From: Streptomyces sp. 2114.4
GTDB taxonomy: Bacteria > Actinomycetota > Actinomycetes > Streptomycetales > Streptomycetaceae
Assembly: GCF_900187385.1 (NCBI RefSeq)
Contig: NZ_FYEY01000001.1
Span: forward strand, 6,510,001-6,574,000
Reading direction: 5' to 3'
Length of the DNA stretch: 64,000 nucleotides
The stretch's first letter is position 1. Every line of letters starts with the position of its first letter. Below are positions 7,914 to 15,958 of the stretch, piece by piece. The notes under the pieces are model-generated. The model did not search any database. It was not told the DNA's origin and saw nothing but the letters and a program-made list of their open reading frames with translations. The position numbers were made by a program, and so were the translations under genes.

Positions 7914-8468
7914 TCAGTCCAGCAGTCCGCCCAGCAGCTCGCGGAGGCCCGGTCCCGGGTCGAATTCCTCGTCGGGGAAGGAGAGCTGGCGGAAGGCGAC
8001 GCCGTCCATGTAGTCGCAGAGGATCGCACAGTGCCGCCGCGGCGCCGGTGAGCCGATGCGCCGTAGCCACTCCGCTCCCCAGTTGATGACGGTTTCGCGG
8101 CCGCGGGTGAGTGCGGGGCGGAGCTCGGGGCGGGCCCAGGATTCCAGGTGGAGCGCGAAGCGGGCGGCGGTCCTGGCCCGCTCGGGGCCGGTCGCGTACC
8201 GGAGGAACCGGGCGACGGTATCGGCGAGTTCGGCGGCGTCGGCCGGGTCGGCCGCCGTGGCGAAGGCCTCCCAGTCGCGGTGCTCCAGGGCCTGGACGTG
8301 CTCGACGATGCCGTCGATCAGGGCCGTCCGGTTGCGGAAGTAGTTGGAGGTGGTGCCCGACGGGACTCCTGCCGCGGCATCCACGGCCTGGTAGGTCAGC
8401 CCCCGTGCCCCCGCGCTGCCCAGGACCTGGATGCCCGCGTCCAGCACCTGCTCCCGCCGTCGTGCCAC
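7914..8468 (-). CDS. TetR family transcriptional regulator
   Basis: Predicted 184-aa dimeric repressor. The N-terminal helix-turn-helix spans about residues 5-50: VLDAGIQVLGSAGARGLTYQAVDAAAGVPSGTTSNYFRNRTAL, with the typical G-x-x-S/T-x-x-x-Y-F-x recognition helix. The C-terminal domain is a helical ligand-binding region of normal length. The start is ATG 8468. An ACTAC-N4-GTAGT palindrome sits 32-45 bp upstream and probably serves autoregulation. Its convergent neighbour is a truncated oxidoreductase, so its natural target may be gone. Confidence 0.85.
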   Translation of the reverse strand: MARRREQVLDAGIQVLGSAGARGLTYQAVDAAAGVPSGTTSNYFRNRTALIDGIVEHVQALEHRDWEAFATAADPADAAELADTVARFLRYATGPERARTAARFALHLESWARPELRPALTRGRETVINWGAEWLRRIGSPAPRRHCAILCDYMDGVAFRQLSFPDEEFDPGPGLRELLGGLLD

Positions 8469-8499
8469 CCCGAGCGCCCTTCGTGCCGAACCGCTTCCT

Positions 8500-8513
8500 A
8501 CTACGTTTGTAGT
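8500..8513. promoter_or_regulatory. Probable TetR operator (ACTAC-N4-GTAGT)
   Basis: ACTACGTTTGTAGT lies 32-45 bp before the TetR start, in the position of a promoter-overlapping autoregulatory site. Spacing and symmetry suit a TetR dimer; no second copy was noticed nearby. Confidence 0.45.
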
Positions 8514-8624
8514 GCCGATCCACTATAAGCGCAGCCCCGCAGGCCCCGGCGCACCCGCCGCGCCGCCGTCACCGTCGTCGGCCTGGACGCGCCGCCCCTC
8601 GACCGCGCCGCCACCGAGGAAGGA

Positions 8625-8671
8625 CGAGGGGCCGGTACGCACCGCACCGCGGCGTACGTACCGGCCCCTCG
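8625..8671 (-). terminator. Strong hairpin downstream of malate synthase
   Basis: CGAGGGGCCGGTACG (8625-8639) pairs perfectly with CGTACCGGCCCCTCG (8657-8671) around a 17-nt loop, 31 bp past the malate synthase stop. There is no T-run, as is common in Streptomyces terminators. Confidence 0.6.
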
Positions 8672-8701
8672 GGAATCAGGGGAACCCCTACGGGTGAAGC
8701 C

Positions 8702-10330
8702 TCAGCCCAGCAGCTCGTACGCGGGCAGCGTCAGGAACTCCGTGTAGTTCTCGTCCAGGGCGACCCGGAGCAGCAGGTCGTGAGCCTGCTGCCACCTGCC
8801 GGCGGTGAAGGCGTCCTCGCCGACCTCGGCGCGGATGGCGGCCAGTTGCTCCGCGGCGACCGTGCGCACGAGCTCCGCGGTGGCCTTCTCGCCGTTCTCG
8901 AAGACGACCCCCGCGTTGACCCACTGCCAGATCTGGGAGCGGGAGATCTCGGCGGTGGCGGCATCCTCCATGAGGCCGAAGATGGCGACGGCGCCCAGGC
9001 CGCGCAGCCAGGCCTCGATGTAACGGGTGCCGACCTGGACCGCGTCGATCAGGCCCTGGTAAGTGGGCTTGGCGTCCAGGGAGTCGATCGCGATCAGATC
9101 GGCGGCCTTGACGTCGACGTCCTCGCGCAGGCGGTCCTTCTGGTGCGGCTTGTCGCCGAGGACCGCGTCGAAGGAGGCGCGGGCGACCGGGACCAGGTCG
9201 GGGTGAGCGACCCAGGAGCCGTCGAAGCCGTCGCCGGCCTCGCGGTCCTTGTCGTTCTTGACCTTGGCGAGGGCCTTCTCGTTGGCCTCGGGGTCGCGGC
9301 GGTTGGGGATGAAGGCCGCCATACCGCCGATCGCGTGCGCCCCGCGCTTGTGGCAGGTGCGGACGAGGAGTTCGGTGTAGGCGCGCATGAACGGGGCGGT
9401 CATCGTGACCGCGTTGCGGTCCGGGAGGACGAACTTGGCGCCGCCGTCACGGAAGTTCTTGACGATGGAGAAGAGGTAGTCCCAGCGGCCGGCGTTCAGC
9501 CCCGAGGCGTGGTCGCGCAGCTCGTAAAGGATCTCCTCCATCTCGTACGCGGCCGTGATGGTCTCGATCAGGACGGTGGCGCGCACGGTGCCCTGGGGGA
9601 TGCCGAGATAGTCCTGCGCGAAGACGAAGATCTCGTTCCAGAGGCGGGCCTCCAGGTGCGACTCGGTCTTCGGCAGGTAGAAGTACGGGCCCTTGCCCAG
9701 GTCCAGCAGGCGCTGGGCGTTGTGGAAGAAGTAGAGGCCGAAGTCGACCAGCGCACCGGGCACCGGCCGGCCCTCGAACTGGAGGTGGCGCTCGTCCAGG
9801 TGCCACCCGCGCGGGCGCATCACGACGGTGGCCAGCTCCCCGGCGGGCTTCAGGGCGTACGACTTCCCGGAGGCGGGGTCGGTGAAGTCGATCCGGCGCT
9901 CGTAGGCGTCGATCAGGTTGAGCTGGCCGGAGACGACGTTCTCCCAGGTCGGGGCGGAGGCGTCCTCGAAGTCGGCGAGCCAGACCCTGGCGCCCGAGTT
10001 GAGCGCGTTGATCGTCATCTTGCGGTCGGTGGGGCCGGTGATCTCCACCCGGCGGTCGTTGAGCGCGGCGGGCGCCCCGGCCACCTTCCAGCTGTCGTCC
10101 GCGCGGATCTCCGCGGTCTCAGGGAGGAAGTCCAGGGTGCTGGTCCGGGCGATCTCCGCGCGGCGCCCGGCGCGGCGGGCGAGCAGTTCGTCGCGGCGCG
10201 GGGTGAACCGGCGGTGCAGCTCGGCGACGAGGGTGAGCGCGGCGTCGGTAAGGACCTCGCCCTGCCGTTCGGGGGCGTGAGCGGGGTCGACGTCGACGAT
10301 GGCCAGCGGGGACGGCGCTGGTGCGGACAT
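8702..10330 (-). CDS. aceB: Malate synthase A
   Basis: Predicted 542-aa cytoplasmic enzyme condensing glyoxylate with acetyl-CoA to malate. Isoform A features: DFEDASAPTWENVVSGQLNL, VVMRPRGWHLDERHLQ with the catalytic Arg, FGLYFFHNAQRLL, a GPYFYLPKTESHLEARLWNEIF stretch, and the VLIETITAAYEMEEILYELR segment with catalytic Glu. GGMAAFIPNRRDPEANEKAL and a C-terminal EISRSQIWQWVN follow. Length is normal. The ATG at 10330 is chosen; 19 upstream in-frame codons are non-homologous. Location in the purine island, plus both operator classes upstream, indicate that it assimilates glyoxylate released by allantoin degradation. Confidence 0.95.
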   Translation of the reverse strand: MSAPAPSPLAIVDVDPAHAPERQGEVLTDAALTLVAELHRRFTPRRDELLARRAGRRAEIARTSTLDFLPETAEIRADDSWKVAGAPAALNDRRVEITGPTDRKMTINALNSGARVWLADFEDASAPTWENVVSGQLNLIDAYERRIDFTDPASGKSYALKPAGELATVVMRPRGWHLDERHLQFEGRPVPGALVDFGLYFFHNAQRLLDLGKGPYFYLPKTESHLEARLWNEIFVFAQDYLGIPQGTVRATVLIETITAAYEMEEILYELRDHASGLNAGRWDYLFSIVKNFRDGGAKFVLPDRNAVTMTAPFMRAYTELLVRTCHKRGAHAIGGMAAFIPNRRDPEANEKALAKVKNDKDREAGDGFDGSWVAHPDLVPVARASFDAVLGDKPHQKDRLREDVDVKAADLIAIDSLDAKPTYQGLIDAVQVGTRYIEAWLRGLGAVAIFGLMEDAATAEISRSQIWQWVNAGVVFENGEKATAELVRTVAAEQLAAIRAEVGEDAFTAGRWQQAHDLLLRVALDENYTEFLTLPAYELLG

Positions 10331-10462
10331 GCGTGTCACTCCATTCAGCGGCGGTGCCTGGCGGCCTCCGGAAACGCCGGGCGGCACCGGGTGCCGCGGG
10401 CTCCGGAATACGGTCGCGGGCGCCGTCAGGGTTCAGGGCGCTTCTGACCAGTGGAGACTAGT

Positions 10463-10494
10463 TTCCTTATCGCGGAACTTCAATGGTTTGTTGA
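10463..10494. promoter_or_regulatory. Malate synthase upstream region carrying class B and class A palindromes
   Basis: TTCCTTATCGCGGAA (10463-10477, TTCC-N7-GGAA) is followed two bases later by TCAATGGTTTGTTGA (10480-10494), which matches TCAACA-N3-TGTTGA at 10 of 12 arm positions. They lie 133-164 bp upstream of the malate synthase start within a 309-bp gene-free gap (10331-10639). It is the only place in the window where both motifs occur together, suggesting joint control by two regulators. Confidence 0.55.
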
Positions 10495-10639
10495 TGTCGA
10501 GATTCTCCGAGTCGACACAAGCGGTGATCGAATGGCTCTCGGTGCCACGCCGATCACTCTCCATTACCGCCTCCCGTGCGCCTACTCCCTTGCGCCGCAC
10601 GGGAGTTGCCGAGAGGTGTGCGGGGCCACCGCGGGCCGG

Positions 10640-11326
10640 TCACTGCAGGCGGTGCAGATCCTCCGGCGTGTCGATGTCGTACGGCTCGGCGATGTCGGAG
10701 CACTCGACGAGGGTGAGTGCGTCCGCATGCTCCTGGAGGTAGGCGCGCGCACCGCGGTCGCCCGTCGCGGTGGCGGCGATGTCCGGCCAGCGGTCGGCGC
10801 CGAAGAGGACCGGATGCCCCCGGCGGCCGTCGTACGCCGCGGAGGCGAGTGAGGTGCCGCCCGTGTACGCCGCCACCACACGCGCCACCGCGGCGGCTCC
10901 GATGCCCGGCTGGTCCACCAGCGACACCACCACCGCATCCGCCCCCGAACCGGCCAGCGCGGCGAGGCCCACGCGCAGCGAAGAGCCCATACCCTGGGCC
11001 CAGTCCGGGTTTTCCGAGACGCCGTACGCCGAGAGGTCGGCCCGTTCCCGCACGGAACCGGCGGCCGCTCCCAGCACGATGTGCACGGGGTCGCAGCCGC
11101 CGTCCCGCAGTGCCCGTGCGGCGTGTTCGACCAACGGCCGTCCCCGGCGGTCGAGCAGCGCCTTGGGCTGTCCCCCCAGGCGTCGCCCGCCGCCCGCCGC
11201 GAGCAGCAGGCCGGCCACCCTCCCCCCGGGCCGCCCGGCGTGCCGTGGCCCCTCATCGGCGCCCGGCCGGGCGGGTGGTGACTGTTCTTGCGGTTCTCCC
11301 GGCGGTCCGGGCGTCCTCGGCGTCAT
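10640..11326 (-). CDS. MobA/MocA-like nucleotidyltransferase
   Basis: Predicted 228-aa NTP-transferase of the MobA/MocA type that loads CTP or GTP onto molybdopterin. The pyrophosphorylase signature AGLLLAAGGGRRLGGQPKALL lies near residue 38, preceded by a Pro/Gly-rich tail. GMGSSLRVGLAAL, the metal-binding VVSLVDQPGIG, and GHPVLFGADRW follow, all as in MocA. MocA makes the cytosine dinucleotide form of the cofactor used by xanthine dehydrogenases, which fits a purine catabolism island even though no such dehydrogenase is in the window. A later start near residue 36 is possible. Confidence 0.72.
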   Translation of the reverse strand: MTPRTPGPPGEPQEQSPPARPGADEGPRHAGRPGGRVAGLLLAAGGGRRLGGQPKALLDRRGRPLVEHAARALRDGGCDPVHIVLGAAAGSVRERADLSAYGVSENPDWAQGMGSSLRVGLAALAGSGADAVVVSLVDQPGIGAAAVARVVAAYTGGTSLASAAYDGRRGHPVLFGADRWPDIAATATGDRGARAYLQEHADALTLVECSDIAEPYDIDTPEDLHRLQ

Positions 11327-11429
11327 GGGGACTGCTTACCTCATGGAGGGCGCTTGCCTCATGGGGGCTGCTTCCTTCGTGACGCCCGGTCTCCCGGTCC
11401 GGTGAGGCCGGTTCGCCCGGGGGTGTCGA

Positions 11430-11657
11430 TCAGGCCGCGTCACCGGCGGCTCGGGGGCGGGGGATGTCCGGCCGCAGCCGGTCGCGCAGGTGGGGTGTGC
11501 GTTCCTCCGCGCGCCGGCGCTCGGCGACATAACGGTGTATGTGCTCCAGGGTGATCTCCGAGGCATCGGAGAGGCCGTACGCACGGCAGATGAGTTGCAC
11601 GACGCTGGCGCCGCGGTGGTGGTTCGAGCCGGTGTCGGGGCCGGAGTTGGACTCCAT
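11430..11657 (-). CDS. Small hypothetical protein (75 aa)
   Basis: The ATG at 11657 follows a GGAG sequence about 7 bp upstream and opens a frame with good codon bias. The product starts MESNSGPDTGSNHHRGASVV and has a helical, charged second half (SEITLEHIHRYVAERRRAEE). There is no signal peptide or membrane segment. I do not recognise the family. It lies between the nucleotidyltransferase and a divergent small gene, with no obvious operon. Confidence 0.5.
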   Translation of the reverse strand: MESNSGPDTGSNHHRGASVVQLICRAYGLSDASEITLEHIHRYVAERRRAEERTPHLRDRLRPDIPRPRAAGDAA

Positions 11658-11918
11658 GGCATTCTCCGATCCAGTGATATGCCGGATATTTCCTTGAAGG
11701 GGAGAATGCTCCATCTCGCTGCGGCATACGCTTCGGACCGTGCGTGCCCACACCAAAGGGTGGTGAGGGGAACACATGTGCTGGCGTATCGTCAGGTCGT
11801 TCCGGGGTAGGGCGGGGCGCGGCCGTTCCGGGCTGTTCCCGGCCGCTTCCGCTCGGTGATCCGGTTTTTTCGCTCTCCGTGTGGCGCCATCAGCGCAGAG
11901 TGGCGTTAACTGTCCGGC

Positions 11919-12275
11919 ATGGCGGAACGGGCAACGGCCTTGGAGGACGCCGTCGTTGTGGAGCAGCTGCAGAGGGACGGACGGGTGGCCGGGGTCGAGG
12001 ACGACCCACGGGTCCAGGAACTGCGCGGGGCGGTGGCCCGGCTGCGTCGGCAACTGGCATTACTACCGGGCGAGTTAGCGGATCGGGTGGCAGCCGATGA
12101 CGAGCTGGCCGCGCTCGACGCGATGGTGAGCCACGGGCTGCCGGAGGTGCCCCGGCTGCGCCGTTCGCTCCTGCTGATCGCCGGGGCGGTCGGCTCGGTG
12201 AGTGCACTGTCGCCCGCGCTCACGGAGGTGCGTGCGGGCATCGACCGCTTCGGCGAGCTGCCGCGCAGCCGGTGA
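11919..12275 (+). CDS. Hypothetical protein, DUF5955-like, with two TTA codons
   Basis: Predicted 118-aa, largely helical cytoplasmic protein (LEDAVVVEQLQRDGRVAGVE, VARLRRQLALLPGELADRV, VPRLRRSLLLIAGAVGSVSAL). It resembles small Streptomyces proteins placed in DUF5955; the match is from memory and not firm. Two leucines are encoded by TTA (12060-12062, 12075-12077) and another by CTA, rare in this genome. Expression may therefore depend on the developmental leucyl tRNA encoded by bldA. It is convergent with the IclR gene. Confidence 0.55.
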   Translation: MAERATALEDAVVVEQLQRDGRVAGVEDDPRVQELRGAVARLRRQLALLPGELADRVAADDELAALDAMVSHGLPEVPRLRRSLLLIAGAVGSVSALSPALTEVRAGIDRFGELPRSR

Positions 12276-12311
12276 CCGCGTACCCGCACGGGTACGCGGG
12301 GTCCGCCGCGC

Positions 12312-13115
12312 CTACGCCGGCGTCTGGTTCGCCAGCGCCACCGACAGCTGCGCCGCGACGTCCTGCAGCACCGGGACGATCTTGTCCGTCGCGGCCTCGG
12401 TCACCCGTCCGGTCGGTCCGGAGATGGAGATCGCCGCCGAGGTGGGGGAGTTGGGCACCGGCACCGCGAGGCAGCGGACGCCGATCTCCTGCTCGTTGTC
12501 GTCGACCGCATAGCCCAGGCGGCGGACATCGGCGAGGGCTTCCAGGAAGCGGTCCGGGTCCGTGATGGTCTTCTCGGTCGCGGCCGGCATGCCCGTACGG
12601 CCGAGCAGGGCGCGGACCTCCTCCGGGGAGTGGTGGGCCAGCAGGGCCTTGCCGACGCCGGTGGAGTGCGGCAGCACCCGCCGGCCGACCTCGGTGAACA
12701 TCCGCACCGCGTGCCGCGAGGGCACCTGGGCGACATAGACGATCTCGTCTCCGTCGAGCAGCGCCATGTTGGCGGTCTCGCCGGTCTCCTCGACCAGACG
12801 GGCCAGGAACGGCCGGGCCCAGGTGCCCAGCAGCCGGGAGGAGCTTTCACCGAGCCGGATCAGGCGCGGGCCGAGTGCGTAGCGGCGGTTGGGCTGCTGC
12901 CGGACGTAGCCACAGGCGACGAGCGTGCGCATCAGGCGGTGGATGGTGGGCAGCGGCAGTCCGCTGCTGGTGGAGAGCTCGCTCAGGCCCACCTCGCCAC
13001 CGGCGTCGGCCATCCGCTCCAGCAGGTCGAAGGCGCGCTCGAGGGACTGGACGCCGCCGCTGGCGCCTGCGGGCTTGGCTTCGGCGGCGGAGGTGCTGGC
13101 GCTGGACGACGGCAC
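12312..13115 (-). CDS. allR: IclR family regulator (AllR-like)
   Basis: Predicted 267-aa repressor or activator. The N-terminal winged HTH is at about residues 22-85 (SLERAFDLLERMADAGGEVG, LSELSTSSGLPLPTIHRLMRTL). The C-terminal IclR effector domain carries ANMALLDGDEIVYVAQVPS, LPHSTGVGKALLAH and GVRCLAVPVPN. In allantoin regulators this domain binds allantoate or glyoxylate-type ligands. The GTG at 13115 has an AAAGGAA site upstream. It is divergent from the racemase-permease-allantoinase genes, as expected for the allantoin regulator of Streptomyces. TTCC-N7-GGAA sites nearby are candidate operators. Confidence 0.82.
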   Translation of the reverse strand: MPSSSASTSAAEAKPAGASGGVQSLERAFDLLERMADAGGEVGLSELSTSSGLPLPTIHRLMRTLVACGYVRQQPNRRYALGPRLIRLGESSSRLLGTWARPFLARLVEETGETANMALLDGDEIVYVAQVPSRHAVRMFTEVGRRVLPHSTGVGKALLAHHSPEEVRALLGRTGMPAATEKTITDPDRFLEALADVRRLGYAVDDNEQEIGVRCLAVPVPNSPTSAAISISGPTGRVTEAATDKIVPVLQDVAAQLSVALANQTPA

Positions 13116-13346
13116 GTCGCGTTCCTTTCGGGGCGGGTCGGATCGGTCTCGGCCGGTGCCGGCGGGCGCCGGGCCCGACCGGAGAAGCCTACCGGTCCCG
13201 TTACGCGGGCACACGGTCTCTCGCACACTCGTTCCCGCCGGTCAGGCCCTCTTTGTCTCACGGTGCGAGCCGACCGGCAAGCTCCTGGCCGCGAACCCTT
13301 GACGGTGCCAGGGGCCGTAGCTACGTTCTGCTGCGCGAAACCTACT

Positions 13347-13379
13347 GTCCATTCTGTGGAATCCTCCAAATCGTTGGAG
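13347..13379. promoter_or_regulatory. Class B palindrome and a second palindrome before the racemase gene
   Basis: GTCCATTCTGTGGAA (13347-13361) matches the TTCC-N7-GGAA pattern with one mismatch. Immediately after it, CTCCAAATCGTTGGAG (13364-13379) is a perfect palindrome with 6-bp arms that includes the ribosome site of the gene starting at 13384. In mRNA the second could fold and hide the ribosome site; as DNA it could be an operator. Confidence 0.45.
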
Positions 13380-13383
13380 AGTC

Positions 13384-14178
13384 ATGCGCCTTCTCGTCAT
13401 GAACCCGAACACCACGGCTTCCATGACCGCCGCCATCCGCGTCACCGCCACCGCGGCCGCCGCCCCGGGCACCGAGATCATCGCGACCCAGCCCCGGTGG
13501 GGGCCGGAGTCGATCGAGGGCCACTTCGAGGGCTATCTCAGCGCCGCGGCCGTGCTGGACCGGCTCGCCACCTTCGATACGCCCTTCGACGCGCTGGTCA
13601 TGGCCGGATTCGGCGAGCCGGGCCGGGAGGGCGCCCAGGAGCTGCTGGACGTCCCCGTCCTGGACATCACCGAGAGCGCCGCCCAGATGGCGATGATGCT
13701 CGGCCACGCCTACGGCATCGTCACCACCCTCGACCGTGCCGTACCGCAGATCCGGGACCGGCTGCTGACCGCCGGGCTGCTGCAGCGCTGCGCCGCGGTG
13801 CGCGGCACCGGGCTCGGCGTCCTGGAGCTGGAGGAGGACCCGGAGCGGACCGTCGAAGTGATCACCGAGGCCGCCCGTGAGGTGGTCCGGGCCGGCGCCG
13901 AGGTGGTCTGCCTGGGCTGTGGGGGCATGGCCGGACTCCAGGAGAGGGTCGCGGCGGCGCTCGGGATTCCCGTGGTCGACGGGGTTGCCGCCGCGGTGAA
14001 GTTCGCGGAGGCTGTCGTCGGTCTCGGGCTGACCACCAGCGCGGGACGCAGCTTCGCGCCGCCCCGCCCCAAGGTCATCGGCTCCTGGCCGCTGAGCACA
14101 CATCTGCGCCGGTCCCCGGGGCGCGCTCAGGACTCACCCCGTCCCGCCGCATTTTCGGCACAGACATCAGGCATCTGA
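13384..14178 (+). CDS. Asp/Glu/hydantoin racemase family protein (allantoin racemase-like)
   Basis: Predicted 264-aa member of the hydantoin/allantoin racemase branch: MNPNTTASMTAAI at the N-terminus, HFEGYLSAAAVLD, a VVCLGCGGMAGLQE motif with the second catalytic Cys region, and PVVDGVAAAVKFAE. The first catalytic cysteine, expected in a C-F-G-D-P-G motif, is replaced: the protein reads AGFGEPG, with Gly at about residue 75. This could abolish racemisation or mark a different specificity. It is followed by the NCS1 permease and allantoinase, so a role in allantoin stereochemistry is likely. The C-terminal 30 residues are extra. Confidence 0.75.
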   Translation: MRLLVMNPNTTASMTAAIRVTATAAAAPGTEIIATQPRWGPESIEGHFEGYLSAAAVLDRLATFDTPFDALVMAGFGEPGREGAQELLDVPVLDITESAAQMAMMLGHAYGIVTTLDRAVPQIRDRLLTAGLLQRCAAVRGTGLGVLELEEDPERTVEVITEAAREVVRAGAEVVCLGCGGMAGLQERVAAALGIPVVDGVAAAVKFAEAVVGLGLTTSAGRSFAPPRPKVIGSWPLSTHLRRSPGRAQDSPRPAAFSAQTSGI

Positions 14179-14228
14179 CAACTGGTCATTCCGCTGTAAG
14201 CTCCACCCCCACCCGCCCGGGAGGACAC

Positions 14229-15776
14229 GTGACCACACCCCCGAAGCCCCCGCAGCCGGACCCACGCCTCTTCAACGGGGACCTCGCACCGGCCCCCGAG
14301 CGCACCTGGGGCACGTACAGCATCTTCGCGCTGTGGATGTCCGACACCCACGCGATCAGCAACTACGCCTTCGCCGCCAGCCTGTTCGTGCTCGGCCTGC
14401 CCGCCTGGGAGGTGTTCGTGGCGCTGCTGGCCGGCATCACGATCGTCCACTGGCTGATGAACCGGATGGGGCACGCCGGGCACCGGACCGGCGTCCCCTA
14501 CCCGGTGCTCGCCCGCGCCAGCTGGGGCGTCTACGGCGCCAACATCCCCGCCCTGCTGCGTGCGGTCATGGCCGTGGCCTGGTACGGCATCCAGACCTGG
14601 CTGGCCTCCACCGCCGTGGTCCTGCTGACGCTGCAGCTCGCGCCGGGCCTGGCGGCCTACCACCACAACTCGGTGCTGGGACTGTCCACGCTGGGCTGGG
14701 TCGCGTTCCTGGTGATGTGGGGGCTGCAGGCCGTCCTGCTGACCCGGGGGATGGAGTTCATCCGCAAGGTCCAGGACTTCGCGACCGGGCCGGTGGTCTG
14801 GCTGGTCGTCCTCGCGCTCGCGGTGTATCTGGTCGTCAAGGCCGGTGGTGACATCTCGCTGACCCGCAGTCTCACCGGCCTCAGCGGCCCCGCGCAGGCC
14901 GAGCAGAGCCTGATCGCGGTCAGCCTGACCGTCGCCACCTTCCTGACCCTGGTCCTCAACTACGCCGACTTCGCCCGCTTCACCCCCGACCACCGCTCCT
15001 ACCGGCGCGGGAATCTGATCGGGCTGCCGGTGAACTTCACCGCCTTCGCCGTGGTCGCGGTCCTCGTCACCGCGGGCACGATCTCGGTCTTCGGCGAGGC
15101 GATCTACGACCCGGTGAAGGTGATCCAGAAGATCGACAATCCGGTGGTCACGGTCATCGGCGCGCTGGCCTTCATCGTCGCCACCATCGGCATCAATGTC
15201 GTCGCCAACTTCGTCTCGCCCGCCTACGACTTCGCCAACCTCGCGCCGAAGTACCTGAACTTCAAGCGCGGCGGCATGATCACCGCGGTGCTGGCGATCG
15301 TCGTCATGCCCTGGAAGCTCTATTCGTCCGCGCTGGTGATCCAGTACTTCCTGGGGGCGCTCGGCGCCTTCCTCGGCCCCCTGGTGGCGATCCTGCTCGT
15401 CGACTACCACCTGGTGCGCCGCGGCCGGATCGACGTCGATGCGCTGTTCTCGGCCGACGCCCGGGGCGCCTACTTCTACCGCAGGGGCTACAACCCGAAG
15501 GCCGTGGCCGCCTTTCTGCCGGCCGCCGCGGTCTGTGCCGCGCTCGCCCTCGTCCCGGCTTTCGCCGTGGTCGCGCCGTTCTCCTGGATCTTCGGGATGG
15601 GGCTCGCCGGGGCGCTCTACGCCCTGCTCTCCCGCCGTGAGCGCGCCGCGGCCGCCGCCGGCCCGGTACCGGAGGAGATCATCCCGTCGCAGGTCGGGGC
15701 CGTTGCGGCGGAGGAGCCCGCGGCGTCGGAGGGGGCCGGGCCGCTCGCTCCGCCGGTGCCGGTCAAGGGGTCTTGA
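14229..15776 (+). CDS. NCS1 family allantoin/purine-cytosine permease
   Basis: Predicted 515-aa membrane transporter with about 12 helices. NCS1 hallmarks: a soluble N-terminus DPRLFNGDLAPAPERTWGTY, helix I GTYSIFALWMSDTHAISNY, the VPYPVLARASWGVYGANIPA loop and VAWYGIQTWLAS in helix III, and a final cytoplasmic tail rich in Pro/Ala. The sequence order agrees with allantoin transporters (PucI type). The start is a GTG at 14229 behind GGGAGG. Its position between the racemase and allantoinase supports allantoin or hydantoin uptake; the substrate is inferred. Confidence 0.86.
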   Translation: MTTPPKPPQPDPRLFNGDLAPAPERTWGTYSIFALWMSDTHAISNYAFAASLFVLGLPAWEVFVALLAGITIVHWLMNRMGHAGHRTGVPYPVLARASWGVYGANIPALLRAVMAVAWYGIQTWLASTAVVLLTLQLAPGLAAYHHNSVLGLSTLGWVAFLVMWGLQAVLLTRGMEFIRKVQDFATGPVVWLVVLALAVYLVVKAGGDISLTRSLTGLSGPAQAEQSLIAVSLTVATFLTLVLNYADFARFTPDHRSYRRGNLIGLPVNFTAFAVVAVLVTAGTISVFGEAIYDPVKVIQKIDNPVVTVIGALAFIVATIGINVVANFVSPAYDFANLAPKYLNFKRGGMITAVLAIVVMPWKLYSSALVIQYFLGALGAFLGPLVAILLVDYHLVRRGRIDVDALFSADARGAYFYRRGYNPKAVAAFLPAAAVCAALALVPAFAVVAPFSWIFGMGLAGALYALLSRRERAAAAAGPVPEEIIPSQVGAVAAEEPAASEGAGPLAPPVPVKGS

Positions 15777-15802
15777 CGGGCCGCGGTCCGGAGTGAAGAC
15801 TC

Positions 15803-15821
15803 ATTCAACAGATTGTTGAAT
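15803..15821. promoter_or_regulatory. Perfect 19-bp class A palindrome before allantoinase
   Basis: ATTCAACAGATTGTTGAAT is a perfect inverted repeat with 8-bp arms around a 3-bp centre, lying 138 bp upstream of the allantoinase start. It contains TCAACA-N3-TGTTGA, shared with 1780-1794 and, weaker, 10480-10494. Confidence 0.6.
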
Positions 15822-15958
15822 TCGTGGTCTTCCCGCAGGCCGTTCTTGCAGGCCGTTCCTGCGGGCGTCCGTGCCCCGGATGTCACGGCCCCTCGCGGCG
15901 GCCGTGCGCCCCGTACGCCCGCACGCAACGATGAAGACAGAAACGAGGAGGGGACCGG

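Noticed and set aside
4339-8523. Very long minus-strand open frame (about 1390 codons)
   Set aside because: It runs antisense through the deaminase and permease genes; its product is Gly/Arg/Asp-rich without family patterns. Such antisense frames arise from high GC in third positions.
8780-10447. Long plus-strand frame opposite malate synthase
   Set aside because: Antisense shadow of a clearly identified gene; composition is Val/Gly/Asp-rich and unlike any protein.
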